64,000 nucleotides of DNA from Actinomycetota bacterium (GTDB taxonomy: Bacteria; Actinomycetota; Actinomycetes; Mycobacteriales; Mycobacteriaceae). The stretch spans positions 37,674 to 101,673 of the forward strand of contig JAFDWN010000007.1 in NCBI GenBank assembly GCA_018268465.1, in the 5' to 3' direction. Position numbers and translations under genes: made by a program. Each line of letters opens with the position of its first letter. The first letter of the stretch is position 1. This document shows positions 26,165-35,059 of the stretch, piece after piece. The notes under the pieces were generated by a model that saw only the letters and a list, made by a program, of their open reading frames with translations, was not told the origin of the DNA and did not search any database.

Positions 26165-28006
26165 TCAGGCCAGCGACTCGACCCAGACCCGGTGCAATTC
26201 GGCGTAGTGCCCGTCGCCGCGGCCGATGAGGTCCTCGGGAGAACCGTCTTCGACGACGCGGCCATGCTCGAGCACGAGAACCCGGTCGGCGACCTGCACC
26301 GTGGACAGGCGGTGCGCGATCACCAGCGCCGTGCGGTCCGCCAGCACCGTTTCCAGCGCGCGCTGCACCATGCGTTCACTCGGGATATCCAGCGAGGACG
26401 TCGCCTCGTCGAGAATCAGCACGGCGGGATCGGCCAGGAACGCGCGCGCGAACGCGATCAGCTGGCGCTGCCCCGCCGACAACCGGCCACCGCGCTTGGC
26501 GACGTCGGTGTCGTAGCCGTCGGGAAGCGCCTCGATGAAACCGTCCGCACCGACGGCTTCGGCCGCCGCCCGGATCTGCGCGTCGGTGGCATCGGGGCGC
26601 CCGAACCGGATGTTGTCGGCGACGGTGCCGTCGAACATGAAGTTCTCCTGGGTGACCATCACGACGTGGCGGCGCAGATCGCTCTGCGCCACGTCCCGCA
26701 GGTTCACCCCGTCGACCGTCACCGACCCCGACGTCGGGTCGTAGAACCGCGCGATCAACTTGGCGATCGTGGTCTTACCCGCACCGGTGGTTCCGACCAG
26801 GGCGATGGTCTGCCCCGCCGGCACGTCCAGCGTCAGGCCGGGCAGCACCGGGCGGTCCGGCACATAGGCGAAATGCACGTCGTGGAAAGCCACGTCACCG
26901 CGCACCCGGCCATCCCCCGAGGCCAGCGGCACCGGCCGGTCCGGGTCGGCGATACCCGGGCGTTCTGCCAGCACACCGGCCAGCTTCTCCAACGCCGACG
27001 ACGCGGACTGAAAGGTGTTGAAGAACTGGGAGATCTCCTGCATCGGTTCGAAGAACATCCGCAGATACAGCAGGAACGCGGTCAATGTGCCGATGGTCAT
27101 TTCACCGCCCAGCACCCGGTAGCCGCCGTAGAGCAGCACCACGCCGGTGGTGATGTTGCCGACCAGTTTGACGCCCGGCATGAAGACGGCGAGCAGTTTG
27201 AACGTCTTCTCGTTGATCGCCCGGTACTGGTCGGCGACGTCCTCGAAGATCTCCTGGTTGCGGGGTTCGCGCCGGTAGGCCTGCACGGCCTTGATACCCG
27301 TCATGGTCTCGACGAACTGGACGATCACCAGCGCCGCGCTCTCCCGCACCTGCCGGTAGGTGTGCGCCGACTCCGTGCGGAACCACCACACCAACGCGAC
27401 CAGCACCGGGAACGCCAGCAGGCACATCAGACCCAGGCGGACGTCGAGTGCCACGAGCAGGACGGCGGTGCCCACCAATGTGAGCACCGCGGTGATGAGG
27501 CTGTCGAACCCCGTCTCCAGCATGTCCTGGATCGCCTCGACGTCATTGGTGGATCTGCTCACCACGCGGCCGGACGTGTACCGGTCGTGGAACGCCACGT
27601 CGAGGCGCTGGAAGTGGCGGAACACCCGTCGGCGCAACTCCAGCAGCACCTTCTGCCCGACGCGTCCCGAGCGGCGCAGGAAGAACATCCTGCTGACGGC
27701 CTGCACCACCACGACACCCGACAGCGCACCCACGATCAGCAGGAGTTCACGCGCGGGCCCGCCGTCGATGATCGGGGGGATGCCATGGTCGATACCCCGC
27801 TGCACCAGCAGCGGAACCGAAAGGCGCGCAACGTTTTCCACCACCACCACGAGCGCGAGCAGCGCGACGATGCCGCGGTACGGACGCAGCAGGGAGCCGA
27901 GCAGCGCGCGAGCCTCGCGGCGGCGGGGCAGCGTCTCGTCGATCGGCAGATCGTCGCCACCGTCCTCGAAGCGGCCCCGCCAGCTCGAGACGTCGCGGCC
28001 GCTCAT
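26165..28006 (-). CDS. ABC exporter half-transporter, catalytically canonical partner
   Basis: A 613-residue fused membrane/ATPase protein. Six helices lie at about 40-330 and an ATPase domain at 360-600: Walker A GTTGAGKTT, signature LSAGQRQ, Walker B LILDEATSSLD with the catalytic glutamate in place, and the H-loop IAHRLST. It overlaps the next gene upstream by 4 bases and that partner has a defective catalytic site, so the two form a heterodimer of the Rv1272c/Rv1273c or TM287/288 sort. Substrate unknown; lipid or drug export is typical. Confidence 0.9.
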   Translation of the reverse strand: MSGRDVSSWRGRFEDGGDDLPIDETLPRRREARALLGSLLRPYRGIVALLALVVVVENVARLSVPLLVQRGIDHGIPPIIDGGPARELLLIVGALSGVVVVQAVSRMFFLRRSGRVGQKVLLELRRRVFRHFQRLDVAFHDRYTSGRVVSRSTNDVEAIQDMLETGFDSLITAVLTLVGTAVLLVALDVRLGLMCLLAFPVLVALVWWFRTESAHTYRQVRESAALVIVQFVETMTGIKAVQAYRREPRNQEIFEDVADQYRAINEKTFKLLAVFMPGVKLVGNITTGVVLLYGGYRVLGGEMTIGTLTAFLLYLRMFFEPMQEISQFFNTFQSASSALEKLAGVLAERPGIADPDRPVPLASGDGRVRGDVAFHDVHFAYVPDRPVLPGLTLDVPAGQTIALVGTTGAGKTTIAKLIARFYDPTSGSVTVDGVNLRDVAQSDLRRHVVMVTQENFMFDGTVADNIRFGRPDATDAQIRAAAEAVGADGFIEALPDGYDTDVAKRGGRLSAGQRQLIAFARAFLADPAVLILDEATSSLDIPSERMVQRALETVLADRTALVIAHRLSTVQVADRVLVLEHGRVVEDGSPEDLIGRGDGHYAELHRVWVESLA

Positions 28007-29937
28007 GGGCGCTGCACCTCCGACGTCGCAAATCTGTTCACGCGTTCAGCCCCGGTCCGGTCCAGTGCCTCCTGCTCCTCGTGCACCCGCCCGAGACGCT
28101 CCAGATCCTCGTCGTCCTCCCAGGCGCAACTGCGTTCGGCGTCGTCGACGAGTTCGTCGTCGGCCGCAAGCAGATAGCGGTACCGCGGCACCGACGCCAG
28201 CAACTCGGCGTGGGTACCCACGTGGGTGATAGTCCCGTTCTCCAGCAGGGCCACCTTGTCGGCCAGCAGCACGGTCGACGCCCGGTGCGCGACGACGATA
28301 CCGGTCACCTCGTCCAGGATCCGCCGCAACGCGGCCTCGACCACCGCCTCGGTGTGCACATCCAGCGCGGACAGGGTGTCGTCGAGGACCAGGATCTTCG
28401 GTCCCGCCAGGATCGCCCGCGCCAGCGACAGCCGCTGCCGCTGGCCGCCGGACAGGCTCATACCCTGTTCACCGATTCGGGTGTCCAGGCCGAAGGGCAG
28501 ATCGTAGACAAAATCGGCCGCCGCGACGTCGAGTGCCTGCGCCAGCTGCTCATCGCTGGCGTCGGGGCGGCCCAGCCGCAGGTTCTCGGCGACCGACATC
28601 GAGAACAGCGTCGGATCCTCGAACGCCGTCGCGACGGTCTTGCGCAGCGCAGGCAGCGACAGTTCGCGGATATCCCTGCCGTCGATGCGGATCGCACCCT
28701 CGGTGACGTCGTACAGCCGCGACAGCAGCGCCGCCAGCACCGACTTCCCCGAACCCGTCCCGCCCACCAGGGCGAGGGTCTCCCCCGGCTCCACGGTCAC
28801 GCTGACATGGCGCAGTGTCCAGGTGTCGCGCTCCTCGGGAAACCGGAACCCCACATCGGTGAGTTCGAGCCGCCCGCCCCGCGGCAGCCGGCCGTCCGGG
28901 CCGTCGGTGATCTCCCGGGGCGCGTCGAAGATCTCCGCGATCCGGTTGGCCGCGGTGAAGGATTCCTGCGTCATCGACAACAGGAAGCCCAGCGAGGCGA
29001 TCGGCCAGACCAGCGACAGCATCATCGTGATGAACGCGACCAGCGTCCCCATCGTCACGTAGCCGTGCCCGGCCGCGTAGGCGCCCACCCCGAGCACGAT
29101 GATCAACGTCAGGTTGGGGATGACCTCGAGCACGGTCCAGAACTTCGCCGACACCGACACCCGGCTGACCTGGGTGTCGTACAGGTCGGTGAGCTTATCG
29201 TCGAACCGCTCGTAGACGTAGTCCTCCCGCCCGAACGACTTCACCACGCGCACCCCCAGAGCGGACTCCTCGACATGGGTGGCGACGTGGCCGGACTGGT
29301 CCTGGGCCAGCCGAGACAGTCGGGTGTAGGCCTGCTGGAAGTGCAGGACCGTCAAGGTGATCGGCACGATCGACACCAGCACCACCACACCCAGCGGCCA
29401 GTACATCGCCAGCAAGATCGCGGTCACCACCGTGATCTGCAGCCCGTTGAGGACCAGGAACACCAGACCGAACGAGGTGAATCTACGGATGGTGCCCAGA
29501 TCGTTCATCACCCGCGACAGCAGCTGCCCGGACTGCCAGCGGCCATGGAACGACATCGGCAGGACCTGCAGCCGCGCGTAGAGGTCCTTGCGGATGTCGG
29601 CCTCGACGCCCATCGTCGCGCGGGCGACCAGCCAGCGGCGGATGAACCACAGCACCGCCTCGGAGATACCGACCGCCGTGGCCACGGTGCCCAGCAACCA
29701 CAGCCCACGGGGGTCCTGGTGCCGCACCGGCCCGTCGATGACGGCCTTGGTCATGAGCGGGATCGCGACCGTCGCGGCCAGGCTGGTCACGGCGATGACG
29801 ACCATCGCGATCCAGCGCGCCCGGTAGGGCATGAGGTAGGGCAGCAGCCGCAACAGATCGGAGCTGGCCCGCCCGCGGCGCGGCGGAGGTGCGATGGCCG
29901 GCACCGAGCGCAGTGCATGATTCTCGGCTCTATCCAC
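28003..29937 (-). CDS. ABC exporter half-transporter, degenerate-site partner
   Basis: A 644-residue fused protein starting at GTG 29937, since the upstream frame lacks coding features and GGTGGGA precedes this GTG. Six membrane helices cover about 40-310. The ATPase domain has Walker A GGTGSGKSV, signature LSGGQRQ and Walker B LVLDDTLSALD, so the catalytic glutamate is aspartate. That is the mark of the non-hydrolysing side of a heterodimeric exporter. The tail of about 50 residues is acidic (DDELVDDAERSCAWEDDEDLE). It is the first gene of a coupled pair. Confidence 0.9.
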   Translation of the reverse strand: MDRAENHALRSVPAIAPPPRRGRASSDLLRLLPYLMPYRARWIAMVVIAVTSLAATVAIPLMTKAVIDGPVRHQDPRGLWLLGTVATAVGISEAVLWFIRRWLVARATMGVEADIRKDLYARLQVLPMSFHGRWQSGQLLSRVMNDLGTIRRFTSFGLVFLVLNGLQITVVTAILLAMYWPLGVVVLVSIVPITLTVLHFQQAYTRLSRLAQDQSGHVATHVEESALGVRVVKSFGREDYVYERFDDKLTDLYDTQVSRVSVSAKFWTVLEVIPNLTLIIVLGVGAYAAGHGYVTMGTLVAFITMMLSLVWPIASLGFLLSMTQESFTAANRIAEIFDAPREITDGPDGRLPRGGRLELTDVGFRFPEERDTWTLRHVSVTVEPGETLALVGGTGSGKSVLAALLSRLYDVTEGAIRIDGRDIRELSLPALRKTVATAFEDPTLFSMSVAENLRLGRPDASDEQLAQALDVAAADFVYDLPFGLDTRIGEQGMSLSGGQRQRLSLARAILAGPKILVLDDTLSALDVHTEAVVEAALRRILDEVTGIVVAHRASTVLLADKVALLENGTITHVGTHAELLASVPRYRYLLAADDELVDDAERSCAWEDDEDLERLGRVHEEQEALDRTGAERVNRFATSEVQRP

Positions 29938-30042
29938 TGTGTCGATGTTCCCACCCGGCGCAAACCAATAACGCCCCGCACGACACGGCGCCGGGCGTGT
30001 GCGAGCGGACACCGGCTGGAATGCGGGTCCGCGAAATTCGTG

Positions 30043-32028
30043 TCATGCGGCGAAACTGCCTTCCTGGTTGCCGAATTGGGTGCGGTACAGCTCGGCGTAC
30101 CGTCCCGCGCGGGCCAGCAACTGCCGATGCGTGCCGCGTTCGACGATGCGTCCGTCCTCGACGACGAGGATGAGATCGGCGGCGCGGATGGTGGAGAGCC
30201 GGTGCGCGATGACGAGGGACGTCCGCCCGGCCAGCGCCTCGGCCAGCGCCTTCTGTACCGCCGCCTCCGACGCGGAATCCAGCGACGCCGTCGCCTCGTC
30301 GAGCACCACCACCCGTGACCTCCCCAGCAGCAGACGCGCGATGGTCAATCGCTGCCGCTGCCCTCCCGACAGACGGTAGCCGCGCTCACCGACAACCGTG
30401 TCCAGCCCGTCAGGCATCTCCGCGACGACGTCGGCCAGCTGGGCTCGGCGCAACGCGTCCCAGAGCTCGTCATCGGTGGCCTCCGGTGCGGCCAGCCGCA
30501 GGTTGGCGGCGATCGACTCGTGGAACAGGTGCCCGTCCTGGGTGACCATGCCCACGGTGTCCTTGAGGGATGCGAACGTCACGTCGCGCACGTCGACGCC
30601 ATTGAGCCGCACCGCACCGCCGGTGCCGATCCCCGCGTCGCTGCGCTCCTGCCCGCCGGTGCTCATCCCCGCGTCGCTGCGCTCCTGCCCGCCGACGTCA
30701 TACAACCGGGCCAGCAGCGATGCGATGGTCGACTTACCCGCACCCGACGATCCGACGAGCGCGACCATCTGGCCGGGATGGGCGGTGAACGACACACCGT
30801 GCAGCACTTCGCCTCCCCCGCGTAGATCCGCGTCGGGCAGCGCCGCCACCTCTTCCAGCGACGCCAGCGACACCTTGTCCGCGGTCGGGTAGGTGAAGCG
30901 CACGTCGTCGAACTCCACCGTCACGGGGTCCCCGGCATCCCGGCCGGGCACCGCCACCGCGCCGGGCTTCTCCCGGATCAGCGGCACCAGGTCGAGCACC
31001 TCGAACACCCGCTCGAAGCTGACCAGGGCGCTGGCGATCTCCACCCGCGCGTTGGCCAGCGCCGTCAGCGGGGCATACAGCCGGGTCAGCAGCAGTGCCA
31101 GCGACACGATGGCGCCGGCCTGCAGGTGTCCGCCGATCGCCAGGACCCCGCCCAGCCCGTACACCAGCGCGAGCGCCAGCGCCGACATGAGCGTGAGCGA
31201 GTTCATGAACGCCGACTGCAACATCGCCGACCGCACACCGATGTCGCGGACCCGGCCCGCGCGGCCGGCGAATTCGCGCGCCTCCCGGTCGGGGCTGCCG
31301 AACAGCTTCACCAGCGTCGCGCCCGGCGCGGAGAACCGTTCGGTCATCTGGGTGTTCATCGTCGCGTTATGGCGTGCCGCGTCGCGCGACAGTTGCGCCA
31401 TCGTGGTGCCGATGCGCCGGGCGGGGACCACGAACAGCGGCACCAAAACCAGCGACAGCAGCGTGATCTGCCACGAGATGCCGATCATCACCGCCAGCGT
31501 CAACGTCAGGGTCACCAGATTGGACACGACGCCCGAGAGCGTGTCGCTGAATGCCCGTTGTGCGCCGATGACGTCGTTGCCCAGACGACTTACCAGCGCG
31601 CCGGTGTGTGTGCGGGTGAAGAAGGCGACGGGCATCCGCTGAACGTGCTCGAACACCGCGGTGCGCAGGTCCAGGATCAGGCCCTCACCGATGGTCGACG
31701 ACAACCAGCGGGTGAGAAGCGACACGACGGCCTCACCGACGGCCACGACGGCGATCACCGCGGCCAACAGCACCACAACACCCGGCGTGCCCCCGCGCAC
31801 GATCTCGTCGACCACCCGGCCGGCCAGCACGGGGGTGGCCACGGCCAGCGCCGCACTCACCACGCTGAGCCCGACGAACACCCCCAGCCTGCGATGATGG
31901 CGCGCCGAGAAGCGCCAGATACGCCCAAGCAGACCGCGCCGCGCCAGGGTCCGAAGGTCGCCGCCACTGGCGTTCATCTGCCGGTACAGCGCGTGGCTCG
32001 CCGCCGATTCGATGCTCATGGATTTCAC
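30043..32028 (-). CDS. ABC exporter half-transporter with a repeat insertion in its ATPase domain
   Basis: A 661-residue fused membrane/ATPase protein, six helices at about 45-330. The ATPase carries Walker [10 protein letters not shown], signature LSGGQRQ, Walker [12 protein letters not shown] and H-loop IAHRLST, so it can work as a homodimer. Directly after the helix following Walker A (LLARLYDV) comes [12 protein letters not shown], then [12 protein letters not shown], two copies of a 12-residue unit, before the normal [11 protein letters not shown] resumes. GTG at 32028 is preceded by GAGG. It is 105 bases upstream of the heterodimer genes and divergent from prrA. Confidence 0.9.
   Translation of the reverse strand: MKSMSIESAASHALYRQMNASGGDLRTLARRGLLGRIWRFSARHHRRLGVFVGLSVVSAALAVATPVLAGRVVDEIVRGGTPGVVVLLAAVIAVVAVGEAVVSLLTRWLSSTIGEGLILDLRTAVFEHVQRMPVAFFTRTHTGALVSRLGNDVIGAQRAFSDTLSGVVSNLVTLTLTLAVMIGISWQITLLSLVLVPLFVVPARRIGTTMAQLSRDAARHNATMNTQMTERFSAPGATLVKLFGSPDREAREFAGRAGRVRDIGVRSAMLQSAFMNSLTLMSALALALVYGLGGVLAIGGHLQAGAIVSLALLLTRLYAPLTALANARVEIASALVSFERVFEVLDLVPLIREKPGAVAVPGRDAGDPVTVEFDDVRFTYPTADKVSLASLEEVAALPDADLRGGGEVLHGVSFTAHPGQMVALVGSSGAGKSTIASLLARLYDVGGQERSDAGMSTGGQERSDAGIGTGGAVRLNGVDVRDVTFASLKDTVGMVTQDGHLFHESIAANLRLAAPEATDDELWDALRRAQLADVVAEMPDGLDTVVGERGYRLSGGQRQRLTIARLLLGRSRVVVLDEATASLDSASEAAVQKALAEALAGRTSLVIAHRLSTIRAADLILVVEDGRIVERGTHRQLLARAGRYAELYRTQFGNQEGSFAA
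30622..30693 (-). repeat. Two 36-base tandem repeats within an ABC ATPase gene
   Basis: Units 30622-30657 and 30658-30693 differ at only two bases and each keeps the frame, adding 12 codons. On the minus strand each reads GGCGGGCAGGAGCGCAGCG and continues to ACC. The unit is known to me as a recurring short sequence of mycobacterial genomes (a peptide GGQERSDAG), though I cannot verify that here. Confidence 0.85.
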
Positions 32029-32101
32029 CGTAAAACCTCAACAAATGATGAGGTCAACAGCTTCCCGCGGTTCGCGCCGGACATCAGGCAAGATTGCGTG
32101 C

Positions 32102-32803
32102 ATGGACAGTGGTGTGGCCTCGCCGCGGGTGCTCGTGGTGGACGACGACCCCGACGTGCTGGCCTCGCTGGAACGCGGGCTGCGCCTGTCGGGGTTCAAC
32201 GTGTCCACCGCCGTCGACGGCGCCGAGGCGCTGCGCAGCGCCACCGAGACACGGCCCGACGCGATCGTCCTCGACATCAACATGCCGGTGCTCGACGGCG
32301 TCAGCGTGGTCACGGCGCTGCGCGCGATGGACAACGACGTCCCGGTCTGTGTGCTGTCGGCGCGTAGTTCGGTCGACGACCGCGTCGCCGGGCTCGAAGC
32401 CGGCGCCGACGACTACCTGGTGAAACCGTTCGTGCTGGCCGAGCTCGTCGCCCGGGTGAAGGCGCTGCTACGCCGGCGCGGCGCGTCGGCGACGTTCTCC
32501 TCCGAGACCATCCAGGTGGGGCCGCTGGAGGTGGACATCCCGGGCCGCCGGGCGCGGGTCAACGGCGTCGACGTGGACCTGACCAAACGGGAGTTCGACC
32601 TGCTCGCCGTCCTGGCCGAACACAAGACCGCGGTGCTGTCCCGGGCTCAGCTGCTCGAGCTGGTCTGGGGTTACGACTTCGCCGCCGACACCAACGTGGT
32701 CGACGTCTTCATCGGCTACCTGCGCCGCAAACTGGAAGCCGGCGGCGCCCCGCGCCTGCTGCACACCGTGCGGGGCGTGGGATTCGTCCTGCGCACCCAG
32801 TAG
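32102..32803 (+). CDS. prrA: Response regulator PrrA
   Basis: A 233-residue OmpR-type response regulator. The receiver domain (about 8-122) has VVDDDPDV, the phospho-acceptor in [10 protein letters not shown] (Asp about 60) and the LVKPF lysine. The winged helix DNA-binding domain is about 140-232 ([35 protein letters not shown]). It is nearly identical to PrrA of M. tuberculosis, an essential regulator of early growth in macrophages and of respiration and nitrogen genes. ATG at 32102 fits the known N-terminus. It is followed after 6 bases by prrB and is divergent from an ABC transporter. Confidence 0.97.
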   Translation: MDSGVASPRVLVVDDDPDVLASLERGLRLSGFNVSTAVDGAEALRSATETRPDAIVLDINMPVLDGVSVVTALRAMDNDVPVCVLSARSSVDDRVAGLEAGADDYLVKPFVLAELVARVKALLRRRGASATFSSETIQVGPLEVDIPGRRARVNGVDVDLTKREFDLLAVLAEHKTAVLSRAQLLELVWGYDFAADTNVVDVFIGYLRRKLEAGGAPRLLHTVRGVGFVLRTQ

Positions 32804-32809
32804 TTCACG

Positions 32810-34153
32810 ATGAGCCTGCTCTCGCGGATCTTCCGCCGAACACCGTCACTGCGCACCCGCGTCGCGCTGGTCACCGCGATCGCCGCGGCCATCGTCGTCG
32901 GGATCGTCGGAACCGTCGTCTGGGTCGGCATCACCGACGACCGCAAGGAGCGCCTGGACCGCCGCCTCGACGAAGCGGCGGGTTTCGCGATCCCGTTCCT
33001 GCCGCGCGGCCTCGACGAGATCCCCAAATCACCCAACGACCAGGACGCGGTCATCACCGTCCGCGCCGACGGCGACGTCACCTCCAATTCGGAGGTGGTC
33101 CTTCCCGAGCTGCCACCCGGCTACGCCGACACCTACATCGACGGCGTGCGCTACCGGGTGCGCACCGTGGAGATCCAGGGCACGCAGGGACCCATGCTGG
33201 TGGCGGTCGGCGCGACCTACGACGCGACCATCGCCGACACCAACAACCTGCACCGCCGGGTGATCATCATCTGTTCCTTCGCGATCGGCGCCGCCGCCGT
33301 ATTCGGCTGGGTGCTGGCCGCGTTCGCGGTCCGTCCGCTCAAACGCCTGGCCCAGCAGACACGCCAGATCGACGCCGGCGACGAGGTGCCCGATGTGGAG
33401 GTGCGCGGCGCGACCGAGGCCGTGGAGATCGCCGACGCCGTCAACGGCCTACTGCAACGCATCTGGAAGGAACAGGGCCGCACCAAGGCCGCACTGGCCT
33501 CGGCGCGGGATTTCGCGTCGGTCTCGGCCCACGAACTGCGCACACCGCTGACGGCGATGCGCACCAACCTCGAAGTGCTGTCCACCCTCGACCTACCCGA
33601 CGAACAGCGTAAAGAGGTGGTCAACGACGTCATCCGCACGCAGTCGCGCATCGAGGCGACGCTCGGCGCGCTGGAGCGGCTGGCGCAGGGTGAACTGTCC
33701 ACCGCCGACGACCACGTGCCGGTGGACATCACCGAACTCCTCGACCGGGCCGCACACGACGCCATGCGGGTGTACCCCGAACTCGACGTGTCGTTGGTGC
33801 CGGCGCCGACGGTGATCATCGTCGGCCTGCCTGCGGGCTTGCGCCTGGCGGTGGACAACGCGATCGCCAACGCCGTCAAACACGGCGGTGCGACGCGGGT
33901 GCAGCTTTCGGCGGTCAGTTCGCGGGCGGGGGTGGAGATCGCCGTCGACGACGACGGCGTTGGTGTGCCCGAGAAGGAACGCAGGGTGGTGTTCGACCGG
34001 TTCACCCGCGGGTCGACGGCGTCGCGCTCCGGATCCGGGCTGGGCCTGGCGCTGGTGGCCCAGCAGGCCGAACTGCACGGCGGCACGGCGTCGCTGGAGG
34101 CCAGCCCGCTCGGCGGGGCGCGGCTGCTGCTGCGGCTTCCCGGCCCCCGCTGA
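32810..34153 (+). CDS. prrB: Sensor histidine kinase PrrB
   Basis: A 447-residue membrane histidine kinase. Helix 1 is at about 17-42, an outside sensor region at 43-150, helix 2 at about 155-178 (IICSFAIGAAAVFGWVLAAFAV), and a HAMP linker follows. The H-box is FASVSAHELRTPLTAM (about 240), the N-box DNAIANAVKHGG (about 350), and the G boxes DDGVGVPEKER and GSGLGLALV. It phosphorylates PrrA. It is cotranscribed with prrA and followed by an inverted repeat before the converging FKBP gene. Confidence 0.96.
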   Translation: MSLLSRIFRRTPSLRTRVALVTAIAAAIVVGIVGTVVWVGITDDRKERLDRRLDEAAGFAIPFLPRGLDEIPKSPNDQDAVITVRADGDVTSNSEVVLPELPPGYADTYIDGVRYRVRTVEIQGTQGPMLVAVGATYDATIADTNNLHRRVIIICSFAIGAAAVFGWVLAAFAVRPLKRLAQQTRQIDAGDEVPDVEVRGATEAVEIADAVNGLLQRIWKEQGRTKAALASARDFASVSAHELRTPLTAMRTNLEVLSTLDLPDEQRKEVVNDVIRTQSRIEATLGALERLAQGELSTADDHVPVDITELLDRAAHDAMRVYPELDVSLVPAPTVIIVGLPAGLRLAVDNAIANAVKHGGATRVQLSAVSSRAGVEIAVDDDGVGVPEKERRVVFDRFTRGSTASRSGSGLGLALVAQQAELHGGTASLEASPLGGARLLLRLPGPR

Positions 34154-34160
34154 CGCGCCG

Positions 34161-34204
34161 CGAGTCGTGACTCTCCGCGGCGGCGCCCGGAGTGTCACGA
34201 CTCG
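34161..34204. terminator. Imperfect hairpin between convergent prrB and the FKBP gene
   Basis: Bases 34161-34177 pair with 34188-34204 in 16 of 17 positions (CGAGTCGTGAC and its complement at the ends), leaving a 10-base G/C-rich loop. It starts 8 bases after the prrB stop and ends 8 bases before the stop of the opposing gene, so a two-way terminator is likely. Confidence 0.65.
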
Positions 34205-34211
34205 CTGATTG

Positions 34212-34586
34212 TCAGCGGGTGGCCAGCAGGTCGATGACGAAGATCAGTGTCTTACCGGACAACCGGTGCCCGCCGCCGGCCGGCCCGTAGGCCTGCGCCG
34301 GCGGGATGATCAGCTGGCGCCGCCCGCCCACCCGCATCCCGGGAATGCCGTCCTGCCAGCCCTGGATCAGGCCGCGCAGCGGGAACTCGATCGATTCGCC
34401 GCGGTTCCACGAGCTGTCGAACTCCTCCCCGGAGTCGTATTCGACGCCGACGTAGTGCACCTCCACCGTGCCGCCCGGCACGGCCTCGGCGCCCTCGCCG
34501 ACCACGACGTCCTTGATGACAAGTTCGGCCGGAGCAGGGCCGTCGGGAAATTCGATATCGGGTTTCGTCCCCGCGTTCTCAGTCAC
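34212..34586 (-). CDS. FKBP-type peptidyl-prolyl isomerase
   Basis: A 124-residue single-domain FK506-binding protein, start GTG at 34586. Residues VEVHYVGVEYDSGEEFDSSW, LIQGWQDGIPGMRVGGRRQLIIPPAQAYG and GKTLIFVIDLL match the FKBP core with its ligand-pocket Tyr, Asp, Phe, Trp and the AYG loop. It catalyses cis-trans proline isomerisation in the cytoplasm, no signal peptide being present. In M. tuberculosis this position next to prrB holds the ompA (arf) operon instead. It is divergent from the DUF2630 gene across 31 bases. Confidence 0.92.
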   Translation of the reverse strand: MTENAGTKPDIEFPDGPAPAELVIKDVVVGEGAEAVPGGTVEVHYVGVEYDSGEEFDSSWNRGESIEFPLRGLIQGWQDGIPGMRVGGRRQLIIPPAQAYGPAGGGHRLSGKTLIFVIDLLATR

Positions 34587-34617
34587 CGCACCCACCGTAG
34601 TCGGGCAGACTGGACCG

Positions 34618-34866
34618 GTGGCCACAGACCAAGACATCCTCGCCGAAGTACACAAACTCGTCGCCGAGGAGAACGAGCTGCGTTCCAAACTGCAGCACCG
34701 CGAGATCGACGAGTCCGAGGAACACCAGCGGCTCAAGGCGGTAGAGGTGCAGCTCGACCAGTGCTGGGATCTGCTGCGCCAACGCCGGGCACTCCGCGAC
34801 ACGGGCCGCGACCCCGAGGGCGCTCACGTCCGGCCCGCCGACGAGGTCGAGGGCTATATCGGCTGA
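34618..34866 (+). CDS. DUF2630 family protein (Rv0898c-type)
   Basis: An 82-residue soluble protein from GTG 34618. It is a helical, acidic protein whose core EEHQRLKAVEVQLDQCWDLLRQRRALRD is characteristic of the DUF2630 family found across actinomycetes and occasionally elsewhere; the tail VRPADEVEGYIG is also typical. No function is established. M. tuberculosis Rv0898c, next to the Rv0897c oxidoreductase, has the same size and place. It precedes the oxidoreductase relic by 10 bases. Confidence 0.9.
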   Translation: MATDQDILAEVHKLVAEENELRSKLQHREIDESEEHQRLKAVEVQLDQCWDLLRQRRALRDTGRDPEGAHVRPADEVEGYIG

Positions 34867-34876
34867 TCGACGCCCG

Positions 34877-35059
34877 GTGAACCAACCCGACGTCGTCGTG
34901 GTCGGCGGTGGCCACACTGCGCTCGTCGCCGCCGCCTACCTCGCCCGCGGCGGGCGCGAGGTGCTGGATCTGTTGTGCGGCGCGGGATCCCGCAGGGGCG
35001 GCGCGGTGTCGGGTATCGGCGGCCACAACGCCGCCACGGCGGTGCCGGAGGGACGTTAG
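34877..35059 (+). pseudogene. Relic of a phytoene-dehydrogenase-like FAD oxidoreductase (Rv0897c-type), internal deletion
   Basis: A 60-codon frame from GTG 34877. The first 29 codons give an FAD-binding Rossmann start, VVVVGGGHTALVAAAYLARGG. It then passes directly into LLCGAGSRRGGAVSGIGGHNAA, which looks like the C-terminal FAD-contact segment of phytoene dehydrogenase-like enzymes (consensus CGAGTHPGGGVxGxxGxNAA). These two pieces are normally some 450 residues apart, so most of the enzyme is missing in frame. The product could not be an enzyme. It lies where M. tuberculosis carries Rv0897c, a full-length oxidoreductase, and its stop overlaps that of the converging MarR gene. Confidence 0.75.

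Noticed and set aside
25115-28177. Open frame of 1020 codons on the plus strand
   Set aside because: Covers the LuxR gene in another frame and the ABC gene in antisense; composition is low-complexity Arg/Gln/His.
32029-32101. CCTCA/TGAGG inverted repeat between the ABC gene and prrA
   Set aside because: Arms are only 5 bases, well within chance for this stretch.
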